Counted from the stretch's first letter, positions 11,473 to 23,577 are shown. The stretch: DNA of 64,000 nucleotides from Flammula alnicola (GCA_015499995.1 JADNRV010000085.1:170337-234336), one strand, 5' to 3'. Numbers and translations: made by a program. The notes: generated by a model from the sequence alone, not told the origin.

Positions 11473-14400
11473 CTAATTCGTATCCAGACTTTGCGACTGA
11501 GATTGAGCGCATATAAGCGAAGGCATTGACGGTTTACGGCCGTGCTTCAGATCTTCGCGTAGCGCATCCGCCAACATTCGACTTCTGTTCCAATCCATGC
11601 CTCCATCGTCGTCTTCCACCGTTTCAAATGAAAGGATCGTCCGCGCTGGTGCTAGCTTCCGACTAGAAGGGGATGATAATCGCGCTTGCTGATTTACGGC
11701 GGGTGTCGGTGATAATATGTTAAACGCATTGGCAGCGGCCATAGCGGCGGTAGCGCGTTCCTTCTCCTTTTTCTTGAGGCGCGCTAGCTGTCTCGCTCGC
11801 TTCTGGGCGTAAGAAGGCGCGACCATATCAGGGTAGGCCTCAGCGAGCTGCTGCGCGATATCCATGCGCTTTAGATGCAATTTCTCCCTCTCTGAAGGAA
11901 TGTAAGGAATGGACGGAAGTGTGAGGGCGTGGTCTCTGCGCGGCAGTGATGGACCGGAAGACATAGGTGAGATTGAGTTAGACAATCGGTGGTGCCGCGT
12001 TGACTTGATTTCGTGGCGCGGCTTCTTCGGCTTAGGAGGCGAGTTCGCCACTTCATCTTGCCGTGAACGCTTTCTCGTTGTTATAGTCGTGGTATGAGAG
12101 GAAGAGGAATGGTTTAGCGTGTCCTTAGAGAAAGAAGAGTTGTTCTGGGACCGATGTGGATGGCGTAAAGAAGACGATTCAGCGTGTGGTGTAAATTTCG
12201 TGGGTTCACTAGAACTTTTGGAAGATGAAGATCCGGCGGAAAGCGTCGAGAAGACCAACGCTCGGGGTCTCGGAAGAAACAAGTTCTTTGCATGACTAGC
12301 TTCACGCTCGCTACCTTTCTCTTGGGCTGGGATACTCGGAGAAGAGGACAGAAGACAAATGGGCGATGCCAGACTATGCCCCGTTTCCTTCGTCTTCGCG
12401 TCATGTTGAACAGAGGCGAGGTTATGCTTCGAAATAGCTTTGGGCCTTGGTTGAGATTGTGTCGGAGTTGCAGACTGAGGTTTCGAGATCCGTCGCTGAG
12501 GCTGGCGAACAGGAGAAGACATGGGAATAAGACGATTGACTCGCCATGCACCGTCACCCACAGGCTCTCTGCCAGCCTTGGCTGGTGTTGCCTTATCCAA
12601 CACGTTCGAACCAGAGTCTTTCTGTTCTTCCTCTTGGGAGGGCTGCGAGGACGGCCACCAAGTATTTTCTTTGTCGTCCGAGCCAGCGAAAAGTTTGTGC
12701 GCAGTTTTACCACGCTCGTCATGGCTATAGCCATCATCTGTCTCATCATCGCTTTCCTTTCCGTAGTAGCGTGATGTCACCACTTCCTTTTCTTTTCCTT
12801 TGTTGGCCATACGAACGTCCGGGGGATCGGAGAGGGGTTCTTTAGACACCTCCGCGTGGGGTTTACTAATGCCGAGGAGCTCATCGATGACGTTACTATC
12901 TTTCTCTCCAAGATATTCTCTCAGAGTAGACAATTTCTTCAGAAGCTTCCCGTGATCTGCCCAACGTTCAGCGGCGTCTGCAGCTCCTTCGCCTACGAGG
13001 TTCTTGAGTGCCACGTCACCATCATTTTGAGCATCTGGAGCAAGTTGGTCCTTGGAGGTAATGCCAAGTCGCAGATGCAGTGAGGCGGCACTGGAGACTG
13101 ATTCTCTCATTGAAGGGTGGAGAAAAGGGGCAAACATGCGGTCGATGCACACCCAGTCGAGATTCATTAAACGCGGATCGAGCGTATTGGGCACGACGCG
13201 TTTGGGTCGGAAGAGTTTGACGAATTCTTGAAGCTCTGGAAGAGTCGAATGCCGAGCTAGTGGTACAAGCTGTAATAATCGCTCAAACACGGTGATGTTC
13301 AGCAGAAAGCTAATGCTCGCACCAGATTGTTGATTTCCTCGCCAGACCTTAATCGCGCCTTCGTGTCCTCCAGATATTCTATCCAGGTCGCGGATCCCAT
13401 ATTCACTGGATTTACATATACAACGCGTTTGCCCATATGACTCGTTGCATTTGCATAACTGGAGTCGTTATCCACGGCTACAAAGGGACAGCGATGGAAG
13501 CGTTCGCAAGCATGGAACCGTGTTGATGAGGGATCCTGGGTCATGATATGACCGAGAAAACGGTCAGACAAGCGTTGGTAGATTGAGTACTTGTAACGGT
13601 CGACATGGATCTGGGTAACATTTACTTTTAGCTCTTGGAAGGTAGACGGTCATGGATTTTGTAGTTACCCGTGATTGAAAAGCTCTGGCGACCGCCTTCA
13701 GAATATCTTCATATCCCCATGTCCAGGAATTAATGAAGAAATATGCTGACTCTGGGAAGAGCTTCATTAATTCGACAAGTCCAGACGTTGCACAATCCTA
13801 AAAATCGCGCGAGCGTGTTAATGAGGAAGAAAGAGAGGTAGCGAGACATACCTTAGTAGGCGCCTCAAATGGAGACAGAACAGACGCAGTATCGAGATAG
13901 ATAGCTTCCAGAGTCTGACTCACGGCAGGAATAGAAAGTTTCTGCACGTTCAGATTGTCGTCGCCTTCGAGTTCGGGGGCAAGGTAAGATTGCAAGAACG
14001 GATTGCGAGTGATGGATTCGAGGAACCAGGGTTCTGCACGAAAATCGCCTGTATGGAGAACAGCACCACGAGAACCTTCAATGAGAAACCTGTCGTGGAG
14101 AACTGTTCGTAACCCTCAAAAGCGATTAACTTCAATGGACATACATCACTGCACCGGGACAATGATTAGCATCTAGAAGTGTTATTGTGACTGATTCGTT
14201 GCTCGTCAAGTCCACTCGGGTTGGTGCATGTAGGGGTAAAGGACGCTGATCCAGAAGTCAAAATACGATCCGAGGATAAGGAAAGCTACTGACCAATAGA
14301 TCTCTCGAGCCTGTATAATACATCTTGCCATCTGAATGATAAAAGGGATCGACCTTGAGATGGGAATATGTTCGTATCTTCTCGGCTCTTAATTCCAACG

Positions 14401-14641
14401 TCTGTAGCTCCCGCTCGGCATAAACTTCGTGCTTCAAGAGCATTTCCTTCGCATCATGAGAACAGTAGACTTGGTAACCGAAAGACTTTGCAGATAGGCC
14501 ATTTATGTGATCCGAATGAGTGTGAGTTAAGAGATGAAGCAATGGGGATGCACCGGGATCGGAATTTGTCGAAGTCGCGAAATCGTCCACACGGATCCTA
14601 TAGGGCAGAACGAAAGAGTTCTGAGGGGTTCCTGTGGGCAT
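11473..14641 (-). CDS. SNM1/Artemis-type beta-CASP DNA repair nuclease
   Basis: Six exons (14294-14641, 14145-14245, 13852-14089, 13669-13797, 13323-13610, 11473-13269) join in frame to 966 aa. The N-terminal half is a metallo-beta-lactamase/beta-CASP nuclease. It has HTHSDH (metal-binding motif 2) at about residue 40, ANHCPGAVMF (motif 3 His), HTGDFR (motif 4 Asp), and later the KRVVPNTLDP segment typical of the DRMBL region of SNM1, Pso2 and Artemis. Such enzymes trim DNA ends in interstrand crosslink repair or end joining. IHVDRYKYS and the region layout look more like Artemis than Pso2, but I cannot decide. The last 550 residues are Ser/Pro/Lys-rich and probably disordered, with possible nuclear-localisation Lys/Arg clusters (KPKKPRHE). 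All five introns are 48-58 nt with standard borders, and no lesion is visible. Confidence 0.9.
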
Positions 14642-14819
14642 CGGAAGAATTTATGCCAGCTCTTTGTTTGTTAACAATAAGCCACACGATAATCTCAGTT
14701 CAGGGTCAAGTGTATGCAAAGGTCCCTTTCGCCACGATTGACATGATGGTGGTCCAAGTCAAAGGTGGTTTTGTCACGCTTGTCACGGGAAACGTGAAAT
14801 GTGACCGACGTGCCCCGAT

Positions 14820-15295
14820 AAGAGCTAAAAATAGCCAACAGATGCAAAGACTCACGAAGGAGTTTGCACAGAAAACCGTGTTGCTCAGACTAAAACATAC
14901 CACCAGCTCCGATAATGGTAACTATAACGGGAGGGGATTGTCGAAAGCGGTCGCTTGAAGGCGACACATCCAGTTGCCCATACACTGCAAGTACAATCGC
15001 CAAATTTACCACTGCGTACGAGACCAGTGACATCGCCGACAGACCGAGGAGCAAGCTGACGAGATGGCAGGCGGCAATCAATCAAGTAATCGTAGAAATT
15101 CCCTCCAATCGCGCCGATTGGTCAGAGTCGCAGCATTAGAGCGTTCCAGTGCCAATTACATTGGTCGGAATGAGGTCCACTGCCGGGAGTGCCTTTGTGG
15201 TCAAAATGTCCCGGGAGCCAGCACAAAGGTATACGATGCACATGGCAGAGTGAAGGAATTTTAAGACAAAGAGAAAGCTTCCATATTAAAACTGT
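14820..15295 (-). pseudogene. Strongly decayed hydrophobin-like copy (left arm)
   Basis: On the minus strand, fragments match parts of the intact hydrophobin genes: the exon 2 stretch corresponding to TLLGLLG..VTGLV (here SLLLGLSAMSLVSYAV), and VTIIGAGGM, which corresponds to ITVIGASGT. Stops and frameshifts break it and most cysteines are gone. Its mirror copy in the right arm is at 32046-32385. A CTATTTTTAG box (14823-14834) lies on its downstream side, as at the intact genes. The homology is by eye and distant, so this is a probable rather than certain assignment. Confidence 0.5.
14823..14834 (-). promoter_or_regulatory. CTATTTTTAG box (MADS-type) by hydrophobin relic
   Basis: The minus strand reads CTATTTTTAGCTC, matching CTA(A/T)4TAG, the known MEF2/Rlm1-type MADS-box consensus. 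It sits downstream of the decayed hydrophobin copy in the same orientation as at the intact genes. Function is inferred only. Confidence 0.4.
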
Positions 15296-16260
15296 TGTTT
15301 GTTCGACTAAACAAATATATTCGCCAACGTAAAAAGTATCTGCCGAATGGCCAATCTAGAAAGGACGTCCAGGGGGAAGCAATGCCGTTTGGCCTAAAGA
15401 GTCTAGACATTAGAGCGAGGGAATCTTGTCCGTCAATCGTGTCAAGATAACCTGTACGTGGTGCGATGAAGACGCGCGGTTGCGATGAACCTATCGGCGC
15501 ACGGTTTCTAATATTATCGCATTGTTTTCATTGGACATTCCTTTGTCCGTACAGAGGGCTTTCGGCGTCCTGTGATCCGAATACTTGACTAGAGGTCCAA
15601 TGTATTCTACATACTGACAGATGTCACTTAATAGACTAGCAAACCCCAGAAGGGGAAATTTTTTGTGTGAATAAGTGAATGTGGGGACGCACATGGAATC
15701 AAATGAAACTGTAAGTTTATATTTCGCTCAGCCGATGCGCAGACTTCAGACGCGGAAGAATTAAGACCTTGGGAGGTTAAAAGTGTGGGTATGCTCACAT
15801 GTGTGCGCATCCAATCTTTCTTGCTATCAGAGAGAAGCGACATAGAGGATGTCGCCTATAGGGTCTTCTTCATACCCACGTGGAGGTCTGGTCTTTGGTT
15901 TTAAACGTTGGAGATGAGAACAAAGAAAAGAATCAAGAACTGCGGTTTTCGTAAGATCTCGTTTCTACAAGAAATTCGAAGTTCATATAAGTGTATGAGG
16001 CCTCTTACAACGTGATTTTCAATAAATAGCTCCAGCTGGGAGAGTTCGGGACTCGGAGGGAAGACTCCGATGTACCTGCAGTATGTCAGTGGTTCGACGT
16101 CTGGTCGGCTGTATACGATTGAAATCGGGTAGAAATGTGACTAAAGACGGGGTCATTATTGCTCACTCACGTTGGTTCTACAACCAAGGTAAAACATTCC
16201 AATTCCGCGATGCTCCACAATCAATCCACAATTGTTGATCGACGTGAGATGATCGCCCTT

Positions 16261-16273
16261 GAGCTAAAAATAG
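16261..16273 (-). promoter_or_regulatory. CTATTTTTAG box downstream of hydrophobin 1
   Basis: The minus strand reads CTATTTTTAGCTC, about 125 nt after the stop codon of the hydrophobin gene at 16396-16901. It has the same orientation and nearly the same sequence as the boxes behind the other hydrophobin genes, and matches the MEF2/Rlm1 MADS consensus CTA(A/T)4TAG. Confidence 0.45.
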
Positions 16274-16395
16274 ATCGACTCCAAGTATCAAGTATCTCAA
16301 ATACAATATTTCGTTCAATATCAACATAAATTTCGACCGATTCATACAAGGACGTTAACTAGATCCCCCAATAATTCCACCCGAACTACGATCAA

Positions 16396-16901
16396 TCAAA
16401 GGTTGAGGTTAATGGGAGTGCAACCAAGAGCAATAAGCCCATTCTACGAGACATCTAGTAAGCTTATTGTGCGATTCATGAATTAAAAATAAACATACGA
16501 AAGAGTCGTTCGTGCAGCATACCGGCTGGGCAGAGCAGGAGGTGCCGCTAGCGCCAACGACGGTGATGGGGGAGCAGGTAACTTTAAAAAGAGATTTTAA
16601 GTTAATGAACTCTCATTACGGTTGTCGAACATACCACCGACGAGGCCAGTAACGCTGCCAATAGGAATGCCCAAGAGACCGAGGAGGGTACTAACAACGC
16701 TTGAGGTGGCCTAGCAGACAATAAAAACATGGTTGTCAGTACATTTGAATATCACTCCTCGATAGATAAACTGACGGATTGAGTGGAGTCGCAGCACTGG
16801 ATGCTGCCGGTGTTGCATTGGTCGCTCTGGCGGGGAAGAACACTGGCAGCCGCAAGGATGGGAAGAGCGAGGACAAAGACAGAAGAAGCGCGAGCGAACA
16901 T
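16396..16901 (-). CDS. Class I hydrophobin 1 (110 aa)
   Basis: Exons 16776-16901, 16635-16710, 16499-16581 and 16396-16443 give 110 aa. This is a small secreted amphipathic protein that self-assembles into rodlet films on hyphae and spores. The first 20 or so residues ([20 protein letters not shown]) are a signal peptide. The mature part has the eight-cysteine hydrophobin pattern: QC, then CC, then VTC, then TSC, then VCC, then GC. The long spacing after the first CC fits class I. Intron positions are the same in all four intact copies of this window. TATAAAAG lies 90 nt upstream (16984-16991). Its mirror copy is hydrophobin 4 at 30354-30855 (only a few residue differences). Confidence 0.93.
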
Positions 16902-16983
16902 GTTGAATTTGTTTGGAGGTGGAGAGATTGCTTTAGCTGAACTGTTTGTTGTTCGACTGAAGAACATACTGCAGACCAGCGAC

Positions 16984-16991
16984 CTTTTATA
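16984..16991 (-). promoter_or_regulatory. TATA box of hydrophobin 1
   Basis: TATAAAAG on the minus strand, about 90 nt before the ATG at 16901. The other three intact hydrophobin genes and one broken copy have the same box at the same distance, which fits strong regulated expression. Confidence 0.65.
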
Positions 16992-18131
16992 CGTCTCTGC
17001 CTACGGATTTTAGAATATGTATATGCCCGTCGATCTGTAAGCAAGGAAAGATCTCCCTAAACAGTGAGACAGATACTACTTGAGCCGAAGACATGATTGT
17101 GCAGAATCCCACCACCAAAAAAAGGGCTCCAAAGCTGTCAAATCATTAGCGGCTGTTGTTCACGCCGTGATGGTCTATTTAAAGTCAGCTACCGCAAAAT
17201 AAGATCGGCCACTCCACTGTGTGAGCTCTCGAAATGGATGCAAAGACGATTTGCTTCTTCCTTCTGGGCGGCATGATCTTTGCTTCTTTGGGATCCGAGA
17301 TGTAGACTTGAGCGAAAGTATTCAAGTCTCCTACATTAGGCTACGGTGTGCGATACCTCCGAATTGATCTGAAAGTAAGACTGGTTGCCTTTAGCTTTCT
17401 GGAGACTCGGACCCGGCCGGTCTTGATCCGAATAGAAGATAGGTCAGTTATGCACTGGATTGCAGTCCTCTCGGACAAGACAGCACACCCGGGAACTATC
17501 TAAACCGAATATTCGAAGGTCTAACACAGCCGATAAATTCTACGACATACATGAATTAGACCGCCGGTGGTCCGTGTCCATTCTTCGAATCAAGATCTCG
17601 GAGGGATGGTTAAGAGTGGGATATAGGATGAGCTCTGAACAGGTTGTTATCATCCTATAAATCTGACGATTCTGTTCCAGCACATGAATGCGTGAATCCC
17701 GAAGAATAGACCCGGCAGAATCCGACTCGGATTCGTGGACTCGTCGGATGCTCCACATCGAAAATGACCTGTACCCAGAACATACCTGGACCACTGCCAC
17801 GAGGATCCATGACTGATGATACCTGACTGTGTCTCGGGATGTGAACAATTCGAGCTTCTTGACACGAAAAATTGGATCCCAGGGATTAATTTAGTTCTTC
17901 ACTCCGTCCTGAGTTCAGTCGCGATCAAGTTAATATCTGCATATCATTTGATTATCATAGGCAGTTATGTCAGAGTCATAAAAAATAAGTAGATCTGGAT
18001 ATCAGGCCGCTTTCCAGCAGGTTTCAGGCTTTGTGAATCAAAAGAAGCATTCTGAATATAGGTGCGGAATTTGAGTCGGTCCAAAGTCCCCAGGTAGGTT
18101 ATAGGTAGTGCGAGCACGTACCCTCGGCGAA

Positions 18132-18143
18132 AGCTAAAAATAG
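18132..18143 (-). promoter_or_regulatory. CTATTTTTAG box by deleted hydrophobin copy
   Basis: The minus strand reads CTATTTTTAGCT, about 200 nt on the downstream side of the internally deleted hydrophobin copy at 18340-18445. It is the mirror of the box at 29091-29102. Confidence 0.35.
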
Positions 18144-18339
18144 AGAACTACTACAGGTACTTACTACCTCTTCTCGAAGAGTTTATGACCTATGATACAA
18201 GGCTTGTGCATCCACAAAACGTCTCTATGCATATAAGGCTTCTCTTCAAGATAATTTAAATCAGGAGTCAAACATATATATGTATTATTTTCTTGTATTT
18301 ACAACATATTACAAAACTCGGCGCCCCATCCATTTCAGA

Positions 18340-18445
18340 CTGAATCTCTTAGAGGTTGAGGTTAATAGGAGTGCAGCCAGAAGACCGAGGAGGGTACTAA
18401 CAACGTTCGAGGTGGCCTAGCAGACAATGAAAACATGGTAGTCAT
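18340..18445 (-). pseudogene. Internally deleted hydrophobin copy
   Basis: The minus strand holds the end of hydrophobin intron 1 (ATTGTCTGCTAG), the first part of exon 2 up to about TLLGL, and then directly the last exon (GCTPINLNL, then stop). The end of exon 2, exon 3 and the start of exon 4 are missing, about 260 bp relative to its mirror partner, hydrophobin 3 at 28374-28894. Exon 1 and the promoter are also absent, because the inverted-repeat arm ends here. It cannot encode a hydrophobin. Confidence 0.8.
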
Positions 18446-19656
18446 CACAAGAACGCAAACAGGTTCGGTGGCGATTGCAAAGTTGGAGATGCGTCGCAAG
18501 AGTTGTTCTTTTTGAACGACCACGCGATCTGGTGCAAATACAATGGAAATCGTAAGTGGGAATCGCCATCGCGGTATAGTTGTCTACAGACAGCGCTTCT
18601 GTCACGAAAACTCGGCCTGATTTTCAAGGCCTTAGGAATAAGATCCATTATAAGGCAACTTAGTAGTTCGTTGCAGGTCTCTCTTTAGGGAATTATAAGA
18701 TCATTGTAAAGGTACTGCAAGGCCATACCAGACTCTAACGTGCTGAAAGGCTTTGCCAGTCTTGGAAGATGCTCTAAGGCAAATAAATCCCTCTAATGTA
18801 CATACATGGCATTTTAATATATCACAGCACGTCTTTCGATGACTTGCAGCAAGTAGGGACAGTCGTTAAAAAGTCTTTGAAGGACATTGCAATTTGATTG
18901 TAATTAAGTGCTGGTGATTTTCCTCGTTCAATAACGTCCCATCCAAACAATCGGGCATTCGCCAGGATTTGATTGGCTCACCTGGCCGCTGTCCGTCCTC
19001 CCCTAAATTTTTGTTTGGTGGCAAGTTAGGAATTATGGCATCTAAGTAGCTATTTTCGTTTTCCTCTGCCTGATGTCTGATCATTAATTACAACTCAGGT
19101 CTTTTATGCAATATTTTTTGAGCGATGAATAACATAGATCTTACATAGGACAGTTTGTGGAGTCATTGTCAGGTGGACCACAAAGCCCTTAAAACTACAC
19201 GGAATCTCATCAAGAGATGGATTGGACAGGCGCCAGATGGCGAACGTGTTCAGACATAGATCGATGTCGATGTCGATAACGTTAACGTTAGGTGGAGGGA
19301 TCATGCTATTTGCAGACAGATGTATTTAGAGCGGAGAAGGTTTGCTAGGCCTTCTCATCTTTTTCAGGTCTAAGCCATGGGCGCTTAAATTCACGAGCCA
19401 GTTGCGAGAGGGAAGAATTCAATACACATACTTCCTAGCCATAAACAGAACTTGCAGGTATCATTATTTAGAAAAACTATGTTATCTATTGAAGACAAAT
19501 TGAGCCATCGACATTAACTTCATTCAAATAGGCGAGAACAAGAAATTCCAAAGATCGAGTCCAATTTCACAAAACAAGCTGTCAAAGATACATCCACCGT
19601 GTACATACACACTTATTCATCCGATTATTCACTGTACAATGCAGCCAAAGCGCAAA
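18446..19656. other. Unique loop DNA, no gene seen
   Basis: This DNA lies between the inverted-repeat arm and the 3' end of the coronin gene. Only short chance reading frames are present. I see no splice-consistent gene, repeat or RNA gene. Confidence 0.5.
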
Positions 19657-21647
19657 TTACTCGTCCAACAAGGCTTGGGCGGCTTTCCGCGCATTGGCGC
19701 GAATGGTCTCTACTTGCAACTCGAGGTTCCTGATCTTCTCACGGGCGTCGCGCAGTTCGGCCTCTAGACGTTCGTTCTCCTGTTCCAGGTCAGCCTGCTA
19801 GAGGCAGGAAAAAGAAAAATAAACCATATGATCAAGACGTTGTGTTCTAATGGAACTTACTTTGCTGTCACTCGTTTGCGAACGAACTGGAGTCTTAACC
19901 TCAGCAGCAGATGGCGCAGCCGGCGGCGGCGGCGCCCAGCTCTTAGCTGGTGCAGCAGGAGAGGGTTCAGGAACAGAAACTGGTACAGGTGCGGGTTTGG
20001 CAACCGCCTGGGGCGATGAGATATTGACGCTCAAGGTTCTAGTGGGTTGAATGGTAGTTGGTGAAGACACAGAGGCGGAGATCGGAGTAGGAGGCACTGC
20101 TGACGATGGAACTGCGCTGGGTGGCGGGCCTGAGATGATAGAGCCATCACCCAGGCTGACAAGTTTGAGAGAGGCGACTTTTCCACTGAAAAATTCTGCG
20201 GCACTGAGGGAAGGTTCGATTGAAGGTGCAGGGGGGTAGATGTCAGATTGGAAAGAGTCCGCCTGGAGAACGGAACCGAATTCAATTGATTTGAACCGAA
20301 TAAGAATGTTTAACGCACTTTTCGTGGAACAATGAAGGCGATAGGTTCAATAGACGATCCATGAACTTTGTATGCACGAGCAATTTCACAATCTGCGACG
20401 CTCAAAGCTCGCCGAGGGAGGAAACACATGCCCCGCTGAGGCTCCGAGGATTTGTGCTCCGACAGGGCGTATAGCGAGTCCGACTCATACTCATAGTAGC
20501 GAATATTACCGTCACTGACATATCCTATACGTTAGTGGACAATAACAACATATTTAGTTAGAGCGTACCCTTTACCCGCTGTACATGTCGTTTGTCAGGA
20601 CGCGAGCAATGTACAGAAATGATGGACCACGTACCGAGGAACAAAATGTTGTTATCCGTCCAGAAGGGCATCACAACTCCAGCAGACTGGTCCAGGGAGA
20701 TAGTCTTAACGTTGCTTAAGCCACCAACCTCCCAGATCGCAACCTGGCGATCAGACATCTTGCTGAAACCTGTCGTAGCAATCTTGTCCAAATCGCCCAT
20801 CCATGCCACACGAGACCCCTTAATTCCACTATGACCATCATTGATCCTCACTGCCTCGCCACCCACACGAGGATCGAAAAGACGCAGCTTCCTATCCCTA
20901 GAAGTGGTCACAAGCAGTGTGCCAGTGGGGTTGAACGTCATACTCTGAACGATATCTCCATGTCCAGAGAGAACGGATCGTGGTTCCTCTGGGTTCGCAA
21001 GGTCCCAGAGTTTGACGTTATATTCTCCAGAGGAGCTGGCCAAGACATTCGAGGCGGTCGGGTGGAAAAGAACCTGTCCGATCCTACGAGGAGAGCCATC
21101 GATACGCAGGACAGGGTCAAAATCTTGAGGAACCCAGCCTTCCGTTCCCCAGCCTTCAAACATAGAGGACTCAACCTTCCAGATCATCACTTTCCCGTCT
21201 TCTCCTCCTGATGCAACGATAGAGTCGTTGTGAGGCGACCAATCGGTGTCCAGAACCGTAGCTGTATGGCTACGCGCCATCGGGATGGTATCAGGTAGCT
21301 TGTGGGGGAAGCCAGGAATTCCCTGGAATGGTGAGGGCAAAGGCAGAATGGCGAAGGCGCCGCCGCCCGACGCGTTCCAATTGACGCTGAGGTATTGCTG
21401 GTCTGGTCAACAACACGTAGCACAACATCCGAAATCCACTCACTCCGGAAGCAGAAACGATATTAGTGTCCCAAGCACTATTTGTTATTTTCACATTCTC
21501 AATGGCATGTTCTTTCTTGGAAGGTTGCCCGAAGACATGGCTATATTACACCGACGATGAACGCCACGATTAGATTTTCTAGGGGTCAATACGAGACCGC
21601 TGGGCGCGTACTTACCGATATTTTGAAGCCCGAACAAAGCGAGACAT
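19657..21647 (-). CDS. CRN1: Coronin, actin-binding WD40 protein
   Basis: Seven exons (21616-21647, 21444-21540, 20635-21397, 20569-20578, 20319-20514, 19861-20262, 19657-19797) join in frame to 546 aa. The N-terminus reads MSRFVRASKYRHVFG, the coronin signature. A seven-bladed WD40 propeller follows (HTATVLDTDWSPHND, VKLWDLANPEEPRSVLSGH, KLRLFDPRVGG), then AGKGDGNIRYYEYE, strictly conserved in coronins. A Pro/Ala/Ser-rich linker of about 130 residues leads to a C-terminal coiled coil (residues about 500-546, heptad Leu) for oligomerisation. Coronin binds F-actin and regulates Arp2/3 at cortical patches. The 10-nt exon 20569-20578 is required to produce AGKGD. The gene is divergent from the T-protein gene, their ATGs 201 bp apart. 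It is a housekeeping gene inside the loop of the inverted repeat. Confidence 0.95.
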
Positions 21648-21848
21648 GTCTCCGGCCTGTAAAATACGAAATGCAAGAAGAAAACGAGGGAGATAGCTGG
21701 AGGATGTGGCGGGAGATGGGAGGATGACTTGAACAGATATCCGTTGCGCTGTGAGTTTCAGGGCCAAAACATGAACATTGGGTTAGGGTCATAAAGTCGT
21801 CTAATTCCGCCCCCTCCTCACCTGCTCTCCATCACATTGGAGATCGCC
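21648..21848. promoter_or_regulatory. Bidirectional promoter coronin / T-protein
   Basis: Only 201 bp separate the coronin ATG (minus) from the GCV T-protein ATG (plus), so both promoters must share this stretch. I recognise no clear TATA box, in keeping with constitutive housekeeping expression. Confidence 0.6.
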
Positions 21849-23577
21849 ATGCCTGTTCTACGCGTTCTTTCGGTCTTGAGAGGGAGGACTGGTACCTTCT
21901 TAAACAAAGGTCCTATTCGGCAGCTTGGACGGGGCTATGCAAGCTCTGCGGAAGGAGTACATCCAACTTTCTCCTGTTCCGCGAATTCGCGATGCTGACG
22001 ATAGATTTGACAGCCTTTGAGAAAGACGGGTCTTTATGATTTTCACGTTCACCGCGGAGCTAAAATGGTGCCCTTTGCGGGGTACTCTATGCCCCTGACC
22101 TATGCAGATGTTGGACAAAGTGAGTTTCGCACGATGTATTCGCCATTTTCTCTGATTCCATCGGGTTCGGTCATTCTCCGTGTCCAGTTGCAAGCCACAA
22201 CTACGTTCGAAAAAATGTTGGTATTTTCGATGTTGGGCATATGGTCCAGTCCAAGTAACTCGTATCTTCTTCCATTCTGGACGTCTGGACTTACCCGATA
22301 TTTTCCCTCAGCTTCCGGGGCAAGACGGCTACGGAATTCTTGGAATGGTTGACGCCCTCCTCTCTTGCCTCTCTGAAACCCTATTCTTCGACACTTTCAG
22401 TCCTTCTCAACGAGAAGGGTGGTATCATCGATGACACCATTGTGACCAAGCATGCTTCCGACGCTTTCTACGTAGTCACCAATGCAGGTCGTCGGGACCG
22501 AGACTTGGCATGGTTCAAAGAGAAAGTTGAGGAGTGGAATTCAAGTGACAAAGGGAAAGATGGACCTGTAGAGCACGAGGTGCTGGAAGACTGGGGCCTT
22601 GTCGCACTCCAAGGAAAGGGTCACTGTTCCGCTCGCTCGTCTAGCCTAGCCTGACGCCATATCGTCACAGGACCCGAAGCTGCATCATATTTGCAGAGCC
22701 TAACGTCATTCGACCTCAAGCAGTTGACTTTTGGAACCTCCGCTTTCGTTCCAATCGAAGGATTTAATCTTCACATCGCCCGTGGTGGATACACCGGCGA
22801 AGATGGATTTGAGGTGACGTTTCCACTAGGTAGGCCCTCTTGTAACGTCGTTCTAATGTCTGTTACAGATCTCTATACCCCCATCGCAGACAGTGGAGGT
22901 CGCTACACTGCTTTCAAAGCCACCTGTTGAGTTGATTGGCCTTGGAGCCCGGGATTCCCTGCGCCTCGAAGCTGGCATGTGTCTTTATGGCAATGATCTG
23001 GACGAAACAACTACCCCAGTCGAAGCAGGGCTGTCATGGGTAATTGGTAGGCCATTTGATTTTTTTCATTGTCGCGGAGTACCTCTGACAAGCTAGTACT
23101 TTTCAGGCAAAGGCAGAAGGGAAAAAGGAGGCTTTATTGGAGCTGAAGTCGTTCAGCAACAATTGAAAGAAGGGGCCTCCAGGCGCCGCGTTGGCTTGAT
23201 CGTAGAAGGTGCCCCAGCCCGCCGTAAGTCCCAATCTTTCGGGGAATTTTACCTGACTCGACACTTACAATTACCAAATAATTCCAGAGGGTGCCAAAAT
23301 CTTTTCTCCGACAGGGAAAGAAGAGCTTGGTGAGTGATTCCGAGTCAAATTGATTTTGAATAACGGCCATCTGACCTCGGATTCCACCGCGTTGCTTGCA
23401 GGGGTTGTCACTTCTGGAATCCCATCCCCAACTCTAGGGAAAAACATCGCCATGGGATACATCAAATCGGGCTGGCACAAGAAGGGGACGGAGGTTGAAG
23501 TCGAAGTCCGCAAGCAACTAAGAAAGGCAGTACTTACGCCCATGCCTTTCACTAAGCCCAATTACTGGAGGGGATAA
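21849..23577 (+). CDS. GCV1: Aminomethyltransferase, glycine cleavage T-protein
   Basis: Nine exons (21849-21956, 22014-22119, 22188-22254, 22312-22619, 22671-22813, 22869-23046, 23107-23223, 23288-23329, 23402-23577) give 378 aa. The Arg-rich, acid-poor first 30 residues look like a mitochondrial presequence. Family landmarks in order: [88 protein letters not shown], and a C-terminal region with [17 protein letters not shown]. The enzyme moves the methylene group from the H-protein-bound intermediate to tetrahydrofolate and releases ammonia, in the mitochondrial matrix. The frame across 22814-22868 only works with the donor GTGACG at 22814; the GTAGGC at 22831 would break it. Confidence 0.95.

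Larger units (their letters stand above)
14990..18445. repeat. Left arm of large inverted repeat
   Basis: This segment is the reverse complement of about 28545-32385. Matches can be followed from one end to the other: the 3' end of a hydrophobin gene (18301-18380 against 28860-28990), anonymous DNA (17340-18300 against 28980-29960), the complete hydrophobin gene with promoter (16396-17040 against 30200-30855), more anonymous DNA (15560-16260 against 30980-31740) and a decayed hydrophobin-like copy. The arms differ by scattered substitutions and small indels, so the duplication is not brand new. The left arm lacks about 260 bp of one hydrophobin gene. The unique loop between the arms is about 10.1 kb. 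Confidence 0.85.

Noticed and set aside
17540..17848. 102-codon frame and its mirror at 29443-29700 as a duplicated gene
   Set aside because: Both lie in anonymous inverted-repeat DNA, differ by indels that change the frame and show no domain; they are shared because the arms are duplicated.
22831..22868. Apparent frameshift in the T-protein gene
   Set aside because: The obvious donor GTAGGC breaks the frame, but the upstream donor GTGACG at 22814 gives the conserved GEDGFEISIPPS and keeps phase.
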